Source of the DNA: Hedera helix
Taxonomy: Eukaryota; Streptophyta; Magnoliopsida; Apiales; Araliaceae
Length of the DNA stretch: 64,000 nt
Direction of reading: 5' to 3'
Assembly (NCBI GenBank): GCA_947179155.2
Contig: OX359265.1
Location: 568,001 to 632,000, forward strand
In this document: positions 1 through 14,800 of the stretch, one piece after another
How the letters are laid out: each line of letters starts with the position of its first letter
Numbering within the stretch: position 1 is the first letter of the stretch
Program-made: the position numbers and the translations under genes
The notes under the pieces: model-generated
The model's database searches: none
Told to the model about the DNA's origin: nothing
Seen by the model: the letters and a program-made list of their open reading frames with translations, nothing else

Positions 1-2548
1 TAGTTAAATTTTAGATCTGTATCAAAAATCAAAGTGGAATACCAAAAAATCAAGTTTTGTCTTATTATATATTTTTATAAACTAGTTTGGTGTCCTGTGC
101 TTAGCAAAAAATTTATAATTATATTTTATTTGTTAATTATAATTTATATTGTTAAAAATACTTTTAATATTAGTAAAGTAATAGTAATGTGATGCTATAA
201 ATGATAATGAGAAAATGATGATAAATTAAGATTATCATGTTATTCTATTATTTAAAATAAAAATATATCTCTAATATTTGACCGAAGCAAAAAGAAAATA
301 GTGTTCAACAAAGGGAATATTAGTGAAAAATCCTATATAAAGTGACTTGAAATGTTATTTTAATATATTCTTTTTTAGTATTTAATAAAATTCCTTGGCT
401 TATCAAGAAAAATAAAGAATAAAGAATAATTAAAAAAATAATTCTAAATGAATGTACAATACATTTAAGATTTTCTACAAAGACAGAAAAATACCAATTT
501 ACATATATATTGCATTGTGTATGTATTTTATGAATTAGATGTTTACAAAGAGAGGGAATCTACCGATTCTTATATATAATAAAAATATCAATCAATTAAA
601 TTCAAGTATAATTTCATAATTTAACTTAATTTAGGACCAATCAAAATATCCCAGTTAACTTATACATAAAACGTTGTTTGTGCTATTATAATTAACACTC
701 CCTTTATTCTGAATTATAAAATTAATATTAACTTTTTAAAAGTAAATTTGGGATATTTTTAAACTTAAAATTGACACAATTTATTTAAGTTTTGAATTAA
801 AGGAATAAATCTTATAAATATTAGTATTTTTTAAATAATTTATGATATTTATAATTGCATCAATATAAATTATATTGTATTATGCCGATTTGAGTTTAAA
901 AATATTTGAAACGTATATAGTAAGTAATAGATAGCATAGATATAATAATAATAATAATAATGGTATACTAGATCTAGTAATAAATAACGACAAACTAATA
1001 ATATTATCTATATATTTATACTTCTTCTTCGTTTTAAAAAAATAATTGCGAAATTTATGAATTAAAATATATTTATTATATCATGTTTAATTTTAAATAT
1101 AAAGAATATTTAGTTTAGTAATAATGATATGACAATGGAATTATATATTTAAAACTTGATGGCAATTTGTTATATTATTAATAGAAAAATAACTTTTTTA
1201 AAAACTAAATAATTTAACAGACGGGGTTATTTTTATAAAACTAAAAGAATAAGTTTTAGTTCTAAAACAAATACATGTATCTAATATATAACAATATAAA
1301 AAATATAAATATTTAATTTTAGAACAAAGTAAATAATAGTAGATATTGTAAGAATGTTAATATCTATTTAGCTGCAAAGACATAATTGAGTATTTTTCGA
1401 ATTGACTCATAACCAATTTCATTTTTGTATTATATTTCTTTATTTACTTAAACTTATTATACAAGTACAACTTTATTTTATAATTTACACATATATTTGA
1501 GACAACCTCTAAGACAGTTATGGTTAAGATCAAATCCTCCAATTGATGTCTAATCCATTACTTGGAATCATCTTCAAAGATATATAAAATATTTGAATTC
1601 ATTTGGTAAACTAGCTATATTTGCTTTGAACAAAGTGTAAGGGAAAGTAAAATTGATGTCTATTCCATTATTTATGCACACTTCATTACTCAATAGGTAA
1701 TGACAGAGTTAATGCATAACATTAATAATAATAATGTGGACGTACTGACAGATGAAACAATAATTTATCCAAATGTCTGATTAAAAATCAAGAAATATGA
1801 TAGTTTGATTGCACCATCATATCTGTGATGGGGTTGGGTTGGTAGGTTAATGCAACAGCATTACTTCGATGATAATAACACAATTTGTAGGAGTCATAGT
1901 AGACTATCAGATTTTGAACCTTTTAACCTCTGATTAGAGTAGCCAGAAAAGCTAAAACTGAGTAGAAATCCCGTGGATGTAGAGCAATGTATAAAATGGA
2001 AGTATAGATATTAGTTGAAGGCGTGCTAGCATATCATCAACCTTCGCAGCTTCAAAATGCTGTATTTCACTAGTTTTCAACAGCGACCAAGTGAAGGAAT
2101 ACTAATGGTATGTTATTTTGTGGGGGGTAAGAGAAGGGAAAGTTGGACGATTTTTATCTAAAATTGGGAGCTGATAATCAGAATACATCACCATTTATTA
2201 AAATTTCTATCTTTTTGTTTGACCAACAAGAAACAGAGGCTTACCTTTGAGTTTGGTATAACAGCAGGCGTACCTTCAATTTTTTTTACCAAATCGTTTA
2301 AGTAGAGTACTTTTCACTATTAGTGTTTGGTTTATTTAGTAGTCATGCGCAACTTGTCCCTCAACTTAATGGTACCGTAAGAGCATATATATATATATAT
2401 ATCAATAAAGTAACTGGAAGGGATGCATACAATTTCTACAGCCGCAAAGTAATTTCTAAGGCAAACAGAACATAAATATAGCTCTACTTTTATGTAGCAA
2501 AAAAGAAAAACTCAGGGGGCCACAGACCTTAAAATGTAATTTGCACTC
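1..2548. other. AT-rich intergenic DNA and SPL 3' flank
   Basis: I see no convincing coding exon here. The first 700 bases are one copy of a dispersed repeat (listed separately). The part from about 2000 to 2548 lies directly downstream of the SPL stop codon and probably holds the SPL 3'UTR and polyadenylation region, but I could not fix its end. A short (AT)n tract sits near 2385-2402. Confidence 0.5.
95..705 (+). repeat. dispersed AT-rich repeat, copy 1
   Basis: This block aligns by eye, with substitutions and small indels, to 45105-45815 in the same orientation. Shared landmarks in order are taattataatttatatt, an aagatcatcatgtta-like stretch, tataaagtgact, a tttaataaaat...ggct stretch and aggacca...cagttaact. 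I could not find termini or a coding region, so the class of repeat is unknown. Confidence 0.6.
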
Positions 2549-2868
2549 TCAGTTGATTTGATTGGAGTAAAAGCAATCGGATTCATGAGCTGTGTTGAAT
2601 GACTGATAATGTTGGAACTGGGTGCTTCCAGTGCTGTTAAAATCCAACAAATGCTGGGTTTGTTCCACTCGCACATAGTCAATTGAACTTGCTGCCCAAT
2701 TTTGCAAATTGGAGTGAGCCACTGGTTGAGCCAAAGCGATATAGTTCCCATGCGCGAGCTGCTCCAGAGAAGCGGGTTCATTTGATGCCCAATAATTAGA
2801 TGACAGAAGAGAGGGAGCATGCTGAAGTTCCGGTGCTGCATCCAAGTTAAAAGTGATGGCAGATGCAT
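2549..2868 (-). CDS. SPL: SPL exon 4 (C-terminus with miR156 site)
   Basis: This is the last coding exon. It opens at 2868 after the acceptor ttttcag, in the phase required by exon 3, so the junction reads TLYN-D-ASAITFNLD, and it ends with YSNQIN and TGA at 2549-2551. The APSLLSSN motif encoded by the miR156 site is the hallmark of the miR156-regulated SPL2/10/11 C-terminus. The exon is about 14.4 kb from exon 3, on the far side of the retrotransposon. Confidence 0.85.
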
Positions 2869-5800
2869 CTGAAAAGTTCCAAAATTTTAACTCAATTCGA
2901 GATATTTTCAAATTCGAAACTCAAGTTATTCATTCAATTTTTTGACAACAATAAATCTAGTAATTAGTATTCCCATTTGGATAGTTTACAATTTTCGTAA
3001 TTGTATTGTCTAAAACTAAAATAACAATCAAATTTTTGACAACAATAAATCTAGTAATCAGTAATCCTATTTGGATGGATAGTTTATAATTTTCATAATT
3101 GTATTGTCTAAAACTAAATAAACTTATATTAGTTTTGTAATTGAAAATATCTCAAATTAACTACAAAAAGTCAATATCGATCCAATACTATATTTTGGAA
3201 AGGATAGAGTGTAAGACCCCGAATTTTATGAAATACAAAATTTAATTTTTCTTCATATATATATTTTTTTTGAAACAGTAAGTGGTTAAATTAACAAAAT
3301 TGAAAGTTAAGGATGTTATGTGCAAATTTTATTTTGTCGGACAATATTCGCTTTGTCGGGGAATATTCGTTTGGTCGGGGAATATTCGTGCCGTACGACG
3401 GCGCCGAAATAATAAATTATTGGTGGACCCCACAACGGAATATTTGTCGGATATAGAAAACGACAGAAGTAACCTTTTTAAATAAAAATAGTCAACGGAA
3501 CTGTTAAAATACCGGTGATAAAAGAATAGTAGCATACGGTAGTTTATGGTATTTTCTGTAGCACACGGTACTCTACAGTAACACACGGTATTGCATAGTG
3601 TCTCATATTATTGGTCTGATAATTGACACCGTAACTGTTACGCATCATTTCATCGATAATTGTCACTGCATAATATTTTATATTATCAATTCAATAATTG
3701 TTGTTACACAGTATTTTGCATTATTGATTTAATAATTGTCATTACACTGTATTTTATATCATTGAGTCAATAATTGTTGTTGCACTGTTTTTAAAATTAT
3801 TGAACCTAATAATTGTCACAGTAACATATGCACAGTAATTCACATTATTGAATCAATAATTGTCATTACACAGTAACGTATGCTTTATTTTACATTATTG
3901 TTATCTCTATTATGATGTTATTTAAACAGTTGTATTTCATTAATTTATTGACTTGATATCTAAGAGCTAACTATACTGTATTTATAACAATTAGTCATAA
4001 TAATTGAATTGATAAAGTTATTTGTTTATAATATAAAGTTAGGTGATTATTAGGTGATATGAAATGAATGGTGTAGATTAAAGTGTGAATTATTGTTGAA
4101 TAATTGAATTGATTTGTTTATAATATAAAGTTAGGTGATTATTAGGTGATATGAAATGAATGGTGTAGATTAAAGTGTGAATTATTGTTGAATAATTAAA
4201 TTGATTTGTTTATAATATAAAGTTAGGTGATTATTAGGTGATATGAAATGAATGGTGTAGATTAAAGATAATATAATATTTGAAATGGATGGTGTAGATT
4301 AAAAGGTGATCTTTAAATGAATGGTTTAGATTAAATGAATGATAAGATTTTTGGCTATAAATAGAAGCCTTAACTTAAGGATTTTTCATAAACTTCCTTA
4401 CTTGTTCTTTCTTTCTCTCTCTAAATACTTCTTGTGAAAGTTCTCTCTAAGTGTGCTTAAGTCATCTTGAGTATTTGTGAAGATCTATAAGTATACGTGT
4501 ACTGTTCAAGTTAATCAACCTCATTTAAATCAATATCCAGTCAGGTGTTACGGTAAGGGATACCATCTTTTTCATCTTCCATTATTCAAACGTACTATGG
4601 TAAGGGATTATCATTATTTGATTCTCGATAATAATATTGTTTTTTCCTTACTCATAAGACGTGCCTTTTATTTCCATGTATTAAATTGTGGGAATAACCT
4701 TACGGAGCGGATTGCCGCCTGTTGGTGAATAACCTTTCGTATTCATTCATTATTAATCTCTGAGAATAACCTTACGGAGCGGATTGCCGCCTGTTTGGTG
4801 AATAACTCTTTGTACTCAAATTCTATTAAATTGTGGGAATAACCTTACGGAGCGGATTGCCGCCTGTTGGTGAATAACCTTTCGTATTCATTCATTATTA
4901 ATCTCTGAGAATAACCTTACGGAGCGGATTGCCGCCTGTTTGGTGAATAACTCTTTGTACTCAAATTCTATTAAATTGTGGGAATAACCTTACGGAGCGG
5001 ATTGCCGCCTGTTGGTGAATAACCCTTTGTATTAATTTCCTTCACCTTTTGTTAATCAAACCTGCTACGGTAAGGGATATTATTTTCTTTCATACTCCTA
5101 AATCGAAATTTATTATGGAACTATTGCTTCTATAATTCCTGAAAATATTATATGTTCCATAATAGTTGAACTTCATTATTTCAACTGAACCTTCCTATTT
5201 ACGTGAACCTTTCTATTGAATTGTAACCGTTATTCTGAACTGTGGATCTTGAATTTCACTCCACATCATGTTGACAATTTGGACATTATTTGAATCTGTA
5301 CAAAGTAAACTTCCGATACTTATTGTTATCCTATTTCTTCTGTTCATCATTTATATCATTCTAATCATCCAAAAATCAAGCTGTTGTGAATATCTGTGGC
5401 CGGGGGCACAGATGTGATATATTTGTTGAACAGATGATAGGTTAAAGGCGATATAATAGGTTAAAGGCGATACATCTGTTCGGTGTCTTTTATGGCACGT
5501 GGTGAATGTTCTCTTTGGCCCGTAGTGCAAAGATGAACTGTTGTTTGGTATGATTATGACCAAAGGCTGAATCTGGTATAATCATGACCGTTGGTGTTAT
5601 ATTGAATGTCTTTGGCCCGTAGTGCAAAGATGAACTGTTGATCTGCATGATTATGATCAGGAACTGTGAATTTGTATTATCTTGACTAATGATATTTCAG
5701 ATGATAAAAGTTGATGATGTTTTTCCTAAAAAGAGAACCGAGTGGACATTATAGTCTGCATTATTCTTCTAATAGATTACTCATTCCGCTGCTATTATTG

Positions 5801-8800
5801 ATCTGAACGTTGTTTAAGAATTTAACTGCAGTTTTTGATATAAACCTTGTAGTCTATTGTATTCTATCAAGAACTCAGCTGTTGAAGACTAATGATAATT
5901 TATTCGTCATTATCTTAGTCATGATATTCTTTACTGGGCTATTTGAGCTCACCTTTTCTTTTGTTCCATTGTTTTTCAACAGGAGATGAAAACATAACAG
6001 GGTCTAGCCGGGGAATGGAGTGAGGGTCCGAGGAATAGTTATCATAGTCTTCACGTTTTGTAAAATAGTGTGGCAATAATAGTGAAGACTTAGTTGTGTA
6101 TTATTATACACTGTATTGTTGTACGTTGTGCTTTGTTGTAATAATTTTGTTGTAGTATTTTGACGACTCAAGTTTGGGCTGTGTGGGCCCAGATTTGGGG
6201 GCGTCACAGTTGGCATCAGAGCTTAGGGATATGGTCTTTAATGGAGATCTGGGGTAGAACTAGGAGGGGAGAGACGAATAGAATCAGTCACTAGTGTGTC
6301 CTACCTAAAATAGATTTTATTATCTAATGAGTCGATTTGAATGTAGGAACATGAAGTGATGAGTCAGTTTATTTGAACTAACATTTATTTTGTGACCACA
6401 GTTTAGTATGGCATCTGGAAATCAAGAGGTTAACTATGGAATGCCTGAAGCAAATGTAGCCGAGAATCAAGAGGCCCCAAACAATCCTCCTGCCAACTCA
6501 GGAAATAATGTTCCTGATAACATGATGAACGATGGATTCTTTAGGAATTTCATGCAGTTCATACAGAATCAAGGAAGAGGAAATCCAGTCAATAATAACG
6601 GTAGAAACGCTGGCAATTTGAGGATGGTCACTGTTAAGCAATTTAAAGAATTAGGACCACCTGAATTCCACGGGAAGCCTGACCCACTCAAAGCGGAGGC
6701 ATGGCTAAAGCAGACGACAAAAATACTTGATGTCTTACAATGCGCTGATGATCAGAAGGTGCCATTTGCCACTTTTATGTTACGAGGTGAGGCGGACCAT
6801 TGGTGGGAAGCGGTAAAACGTATCCAACCTTCAGCACTCGAAATGTCTTGGACAGAATTCGAAGAACTGTTTAACGAGAAGTATTTCCCAGAAAGCATCC
6901 GCCATATGAAAGAGGTGAAATTCATTAAGCTGGAGCAGGGAAACATGACAGTTTCCCAATATGAAGCCAAGTTTGCCGAGTTATCTCGCTTTGCCATCCA
7001 TCTTGTGGATGACGAAGCACGAATGAGTCGGATGTTCCTAAGAGGTTTGAGATTCAAAATTCGTTAACAACTTAGCTCTCATAAATTTAGTTTGTATTCA
7101 GATGTTGTAGATAGGGCTCAAAGGGTGGAGCAAACAGATGAAACATTGCAGCCAAGAGTTAATGATCAGCATAGAGAAAGGAGTGACAACAACCACAGGA
7201 ACGAGAACCATCGAGGAGGTAACCAACACTTCGGTGGTAATTCCATACCAAATAACAGAAGAGGAGAATCTAGTGGGAACAATTTCAAAAGAAAGAGATT
7301 CCATAATAATTATGGAAGGGCACCAGCACCAGTACCAACACCAGCACCGACCCCAGTTTCAAGGGGAGAAGATCGACCACCAGTGAGATGCTATAGGTGT
7401 GGTCAGGAAGGTCACATCAGCCCAAACTGTACACTGCAGTCCAAAAAGTGCTACAGTTGTGGGAAAGAGGGTCATCTTGCGCGGTTCTGTCCTGCCACAA
7501 AATCAAGTCCAGCTGCAATGATGATACCAAAAGCTAGCGCGGATAAGGGAAAATCTGTAGTTCAAGGGAGAGCTTTTGTTGTGACATCCCAAATGGCGCG
7601 AAACTCGAACGAGGTGATAACCGGTAAGCTATTCATAAATTCTCGTGAAGTCTACGCTTTGTTAGATACTGGCTCTACCCATTCTTTTATCTCACCTGCA
7701 TGTGCTCAGCGTTTAAACTTAACTCCTGAAAACTTGAACTTTGACTTATCAGTTGAAACCCCATTAGGAGAAATGACCATTACATCTACTGTCTATAAAT
7801 CTTGCCTAGTTCAAATCAACAACCTCACATTATCTGTTGACCTTATTTCTTTGGAGATGCGTGAATTTGATGTGATTTTAGGAATTGATTGGTTGACTAC
7901 CCATCATGCTAAAATTGATTGTTTTCATAAGATTATTAGTTTTCATATTCCTAATCAACCTGTCATGCAAATTCAAGCAACTAAACCATTGAAATCTATA
8001 ACTGTTATTTCTAGCCATAAAGCCATTCGTTTATTGAAAAACGGATGTCAAGCCTTTTTAGCTCATGTCACTGATTTGAACAAAAATACGTCAAACTTGA
8101 ATGATATTCCCATTGTTAATGAGTTTCCTGACGTTTTTCCTGAAGAACTTCCTGGCTTACCCCCAAACCGTGAAATTGATTTTTATATTGATCTTGAACC
8201 CGGTACCAAGCCCATTTCCAAAGCTCCCTACCGAATGGCTCCCATTGAACTTCAAGAGTTAAAAGTCCAACTACAGGAATTGTTGGATACCGGTTTCATT
8301 CGTCCGAGTGCATCACCTTGGGGTGCTCCTGTTCTATTTGTGAAGAAGAAAGACAGGAGTATGAGATTGTGCATTGACTACCGAGAATTGAACCATGTCA
8401 CCATCAAGAACAGGTACCCGTTACCTCGGATTGATGACATGTTTGATCAATTGCAAGGCGCTCAACATTTCTCAAAGATTGATCTCCGTTCTGGATATCA
8501 TCAGTTAAAGGTTAAAGCTGAGGACATTCCAAAGACTGCTTTCAGAACTCGTTATGGGCATTATGAGTTCTTAGTCATGCCTTTTGGACTAACTAATGCT
8601 CCTGCAGCTTTCATGGACATGATGAACCGGATATTCAAGGAACATTTGGATCATTTTGTGGTTGTCTTTATTGATGACATCCTCATATACTCCAAGAGTC
8701 GCGAGGATCATGAACAACACCTGAGATTGATACTACAAAAGCTCCGTGAAAACAAATTATATGCCAAGTTGAAGAAATGTGAGTTCTGGCTTGAGGAGGT

Positions 8801-11800
8801 CGCGTTTCTTGGGCATGTGATTTCTAGTCAAGGAATATCAGTCGATCCTGCGAAGATTGAAACGGTACTAAATTGGGAACAACCCAAAACAGTAACCGAA
8901 GTCCGAAGTTTTCTGGGTCTAGCTGGTTATTATCGGAGATTCGTAGAAGGATTTTCTCGAATCGCCACTCCATTAACGCAGCTTACTCGGAAAAGCACAA
9001 AATTCATATGGAGCGAGGAATGCGAGAAAAGTTTCCAAGAACTCAAGAAGAGACTGGTTTCAGCTCCTGTTCTGACCATACCATCAGGATCAGGAGAATT
9101 TGTTATCTACAGCGATGCTTCTGGCAAAGGTCTAGGCTGTGTCCTTATGCAACATGGAAAGGTTATAGCCTACGCCTCTCGACAACTCAAAGATTATGAG
9201 AAAAATTATCCTACTCATGATCTAGAGTTGGCAGCAGTCGTTTTCGCGTTGAAGATCTGGAGACACTACTTGTACGGAGAAAAAGTGGATATCTATACGG
9301 ATCATAAAAGTCTCAAGTATTTCTTCACCCAGAAGGAACTCAACATGCGACAACGACGTTGGCTTGAGCTGTTAAAGGATTATGACCACACAATCCAGTA
9401 TCACCCGGGAAAGGCGAACGTTGTAGCTGACGCTTTGAGCAGAAAATCTTATGCAAGTACAAGTGCACTGCTGACAACACAAAAGTGTATTTTGTACGAC
9501 TTGCAAAAGATGGAGATAGAGCTAAAGACACCAGGGACCCGCTCGAAGATTGCTCACGTGCGAGTAGAACCAACTTTAATCGATAAAATTAAAGCTGCTC
9601 AAGCTACCGATCCGGAACTGATAAATATGATAAAGAAAGTACAAGAAGGTGCCATTCCCGAAGCAAGAATCGACGAGAAAGGAATACTTCGAGTCAACTC
9701 TCGACTCTGTGTTCCTAACGATCCTGAATTAAAGCGTAAAATCATGATGGAGGCACACAACACGCCGTTTGCAATCCACCCAGGAGGTACCAAGATGTAT
9801 CGAGATCTTCGACATACATTTTGGTGGAACAATATGAAAAGAGAGATTGCAGAGTTTATCTCAAGGTGCCTAACTTGTCAACGTGTCAAGGCAGAGCATC
9901 AAGTTCCTAAAGGTCCATTACAATCACTTGAAGTTCCCGAATGGAAGTGGGAACACATCAATATGGACTTCGTGACGGGTCTTCCAAAAGTTTCTCAAGG
10001 CTTAGATGCAATTTGGGTGATCGTAGATAGATTGACCAAATCTGCTCATTTCTTGCCTATACGAGAAAACTTTTCACTTGAACGTCTTGCCGGTATGTAC
10101 ATAAATGAGATCGTGAGATTGCATGGCATGCCAGTTTCCATAGTTTCTGATCGAGATCCTAGATTCACTTCACGCTTTTGGATCAGTCTACAAAAAGCTA
10201 TGGGCACTGAACTACGTTTTAGTTCTGCATACCATCCTCAAACGGACGGACAATCGGAAAGGACGATCCAGACCCTCGAAGATCTTTTGAGACTTTGTGT
10301 ATTAGACTTCAAAGGAAGTTGGGATAAGTACTTGCCATTGGTGGAATTTTCTTACAACAACAGTTACCAAGCAAGCATAGGCATGACTCCATTCGAGGCT
10401 TTGTATGGAAGGAAGTGTCGCTCTCCAATATGTTGGAATGAGGTAGGAGAAGCAAAATTGTTGGGACCCGAGTTGGTACGCTTGACGACCGAAAAGATCC
10501 AAATGATCCGACAACGAATACAGACCGCACAAGAACGACAAAAGAGTTATGCTGGTCTTCATCGGAGAGACGAAAGTTTCAACGTCGGAGATCATGTATT
10601 CTTACGTGTTTCTCCATGGAAAGGGGTTACGAGATTCGGAAAGAGAGGAAAGCTCAACCCTCGATTTATTGGCCCATTTGAAATCCTCGATCGAATAGGA
10701 ACCGTAGCCTACAGACTAGCCCTACCACCAAGTATGTCTCGCATCCATAACGTTTTTCACATATCTATGTTACGTAAATATGTGAAGGACCCAAACCACG
10801 TCATTGAGTTAGAACCAGACGTTATAGTAGAGGATTTAACATACGAGGAGGTACCTGTTAAGATCCTGGATAAGAAGGAGCAGATCCTACGCTCAAAGGT
10901 TATACCTCAAGTTAAGGTTTTATGGAGGAACCAAGATACTGAGGAAATGACTTAGGAGCTAGAATCTGAGATGAAATCTAAGTATCCTTACCTCTTCGAT
11001 ATATCAGGTACGTCAATTTCGGGGACGAAATTTCATAAGGAGGGGAGGTTGTAAGACCCCGAATTTTATGAAATACAAAATTTAATTTTTCTTCATATAT
11101 ATATTTTTTTTGAAACAGTAAGTGGTTAAATTAACAAAATTGAAAGTTAAGGATGTTATGTGCAAATTTTATTTTGTCGGACAATATTCGCTTTGTCGGG
11201 GAATATTCGTTTGGTCGGGGAATATTCGTGCCGTACGACGGCGCCGAAATAATAAATTATTGGTGGACCCCACAACGGAATATTTGTCGGATATAGAAAA
11301 CGACAGAAGTAACCTTTTTAAATAAAAATAGTCAACGGAACTGTTAAAATACCGGTGATAAAAGAATAGTAGCATACGGTAGTTTATGGTATTTTCTGTA
11401 GCACACGGTACTCTACAGTAACACACGGTATTGCATAGTGTCTCATATTATTGGTCTGATAATTGACACCGTAACTGTTACGCATCATTTCATCGATAAT
11501 TGTCACTGCATAATATTTTATATTATCAATTCAATAATTGTTGTTACACAGTATTTTGCATTATTGATTTAATAATTGTCATTACACTGTATTTTATATC
11601 ATTGAGTCAATAATTGTTGTTGCACTGTTTTTAAAATTATTGAACCTAATAATTGTCACAGTAACATATGCACAGTAATTCACATTATTGAATCAATAAT
11701 TGTCATTACACAGTAACGTATGCTTTATTTTACATTATTGTTATCTCTATTATGATGTTATTTAAACAGTTGTATTTCATTAATTTATTGACTTGATATC

Positions 11801-14800
11801 TAAGAGCTAACTATACTGTATTTATAACAATTAGTCATAATAATTGAATTGATAAAGTTATTTGTTTATAATATAAAGTTAGGTGATTATTAGGTGATAT
11901 GAAATGAATGGTGTAGATTAAAGTGTGAATTATTGTTGAATAATTGAATTGATTTGTTTATAATATAAAGTTAGGTGATTATTAGGTGATATGAAATGAA
12001 TGGTGTAGATTAAAGTGTGAATTATTGTTGAATAATTAAATTGATTTGTTTATAATATAAAGTTAGGTGATTATTAGGTGATATGAAATGAATGGTGTAG
12101 ATTAAAGATAATATAATATTTGAAATGGATGGTGTAGATTAAAAGGTGATCTTTAAATGAATGGTTTAGATTAAATGAATGATAAGATTTTTGGCTATAA
12201 ATAGAAGCCTTAACTTAAGGATTTTTCATAAACTTCCTTACTTGTTCTTTCTTTCTCTCTCTAAATACTTCTTGTGAAAGTTCTCTCTAAGTGTGCTTAA
12301 GTCATCTTGAGTATTTGTGAAGATCTATAAGTATACGTGTAAGACCCCGAATTTTATGAAATATAAAAATTAATTTTTCTTCATATATATTTTTCCTGAA
12401 ACAGTAAGTGGTTAAATTAACGAAATTGAAAGTTAAGGATGTTATGTGTAAATTTTATTTTGTCGGACAATATTCGTTTTGTCGGGGAATATTCGTTTTG
12501 TCGGGGAATATTCGGGCCGTACGACGGCGCCGAAATAACAAATTATTGGTGGACCCCACAACGGAATATTTGTCGGATATAGAAAACGACAGAAGTAACA
12601 TTTTTAAACAAAAATAGTCAACGGTGTTAACTGTTAAAATACCGGTGATAAAAGAATAGTAGCATACGGTAATTTATGGTATTTTCTGTAGCACACGGTA
12701 CTCTACAGTAGCACGCGGTATTGCACAGTGTCTCATACTATTGTTCTGATAATTGACACCGTAACTGTTGCGCATCATTTCATCAATAATTATCACTGCA
12801 TAATATTTTATGTTATCAATTCAATAATTGTTGTTGCACAGTATTTTGCATTATTGATTCAATAATTGTCATTACACTGTATTTCATATCATTGACTCAA
12901 TAATTATTGCTGCACTGTTTTTAAAATTATTGAACCTAATAATTGTCACGGTTGCAAATATACTGTAATTTATATTATTAAATTAATAATAATCTGTAAC
13001 GTGTTTATTACATTATTGTTGAATTATTGTTGTAGCATTATTTTATTTTATATGTTGGACCCACAGGAAAAATAAAAATTTTATTTTTCAAAAGTTACTA
13101 TTCACTCCCGGAATTTACTATTCATTCCCGGAAAAGTTACTATTCACTGACGAAAGTTACTGTTCATCTCGGGAAAGTCACTGTTCATCTGCCGACAAAA
13201 GTTACTGTTCATTACTGTTCACTTTTTGAAAATTTTAAAGTTACTGTGCAAAGTTACTGTGCAAGTATTGAAAATTTCTTTTAAAACGTTTGCGCAGCCT
13301 TAGGCGGCGCAGCCCTCATTTTTTTTTTCCTTCCTTGGCGTGCTACGCATAGTGACTTCATTTACTATAAATAGGCCCATTTGCTGAATAAGAAAATCAT
13401 ATCTAAAATACATAAATTTTTCTATAAGTTTATTGTGAGAGAATTTTGAGCATAGTAAGGTTATTTTGAGAGTTTGAAAGCCAAAAGGAGTGCAGAAATT
13501 TTTCAAGTAAGTCTTTTATTAAAGAGTAGTAATTTTATAAATTCCTATTTTTCACGGTATTCACAAATCTTCCTTTAGAAGACACTTCTTTGAGAAGATT
13601 CATTTTTAAAAGCTTTCTTTGGAAGATTTATTTTGGAATATTATTTTAAAACTATTTTAAAGTTGGTATTTTATACTACAAAAATTATGTTAAATATATA
13701 TAATTTTGATAGTTCATAATATATGAGTTATCATACACTTTGAAGTTTACATGTTGTAATTACTAATTTTATTATAAATATATAGGTTGATCAATCTCAT
13801 TTTTATCAATATCCAGTCACCAGATAAGGTAAGAAATGTCATTTTTTTACACTCTTGAACTTGCTACGGTAAGGGATATTATTTTCTTTCATACTCCTGA
13901 ATCGAAACTTATTATGGAACTATTGGTTCTATAATTCCTGAAAATATTATATGTTCCATAATAGTTGAACTTCATTATTTCAACTGAACCTTTCTATTTT
14001 CTGAATCTTTCTATTGAACTGTAACCGTTATTCTGAACTGAGAATCTTGAATAACATTTTTAAATTTCACTCCACATCATGTTGACAATTTGGATATTAT
14101 TTGAATCTGTACAAAGTAAACTTTCGATACTTATTGTTTATCCTGTTTCTTTTGTTCATCATTCGTATCACTGTTATTTATATTAATATTCAAGAATCAA
14201 GTTGTTGTGAATATCTGTGGCCGGGGGCACAGATACGATATAATTGTTGAACAAATGTTAGGTTAAAAGCGATATATTAGGTTAAAGGCGATACATCTGT
14301 TCGGTGTCTTTTATGGCACGTGGTGAAAGTTCTCTTTGGCCCGTAGTGCATAGATGAACTATTGTTTGGTATGATTATGACCAAAGGCTGAATCTGGTAT
14401 AATCATGACCGTTGTTGTTATATTGAAAGTTCTCTTTGGCCCGTAGTGCATAGATGAACTGTTGTTTGGTATGATTATGACCAAAGGCTGAATCTGGTAT
14501 AATCATGACCGTTGTTGTTATATTGAAAGTTCTCTTTGGCCCGTAGTGCATAGATGAACTGTTGTTTGGTATGATTATGACCAAAGGCTGAATCTGGTAT
14601 AATCATGACCGCTGGTGTTATATTGAATGTTCTCTTTGGCCCGTAATGCATAGATGAATTGTTGATTTGCATGATTATGACCAGGAACTGTGAATTTGTA
14701 TTATCTTGATTAATGGTATTTCAGATGATAAAAGTTGATGATGTTTTTACGAAAAAGAGAAGCGCGTGGACATTATAGTCTACATTATTCTTCTAATAGA

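Larger units (their letters stand above)
3210..6208 (+). repeat. 5' LTR of the chromovirus
   Basis: The LTR is 2999 bp, starts tgtaagacccc and ends ggcgtcaca. A TATA box (ctataaatag) at 4355-4364 marks the likely promoter. It contains three copies of a 92-bp tandem repeat at about 4021-4290 and a 145-bp compound tandem repeat at about 4685-5030, in which the ttacggagcggattgccgcc core appears five times. The large LTR size fits Tekay/Del elements. Confidence 0.95.

Noticed and set aside
2512..2868. 118-residue minus-strand frame beginning exactly at the SPL exon 4 acceptor
   Set aside because: The frame is shifted from the one required by exon 3; the SPL frame gives the conserved SPL C-terminus.
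3282..3586. Short open frames at the LTR start, repeated at 11122-11426 and 12408-12617
   Set aside because: They recur because the LTR is repeated, have no known domain, and the two strands overlap; they are chance frames in U3.
6752..10595. Several frames of 70-108 residues inside gag-pol, mostly on the minus strand
   Set aside because: Shadows of the retrotransposon coding frame with no domain of their own.
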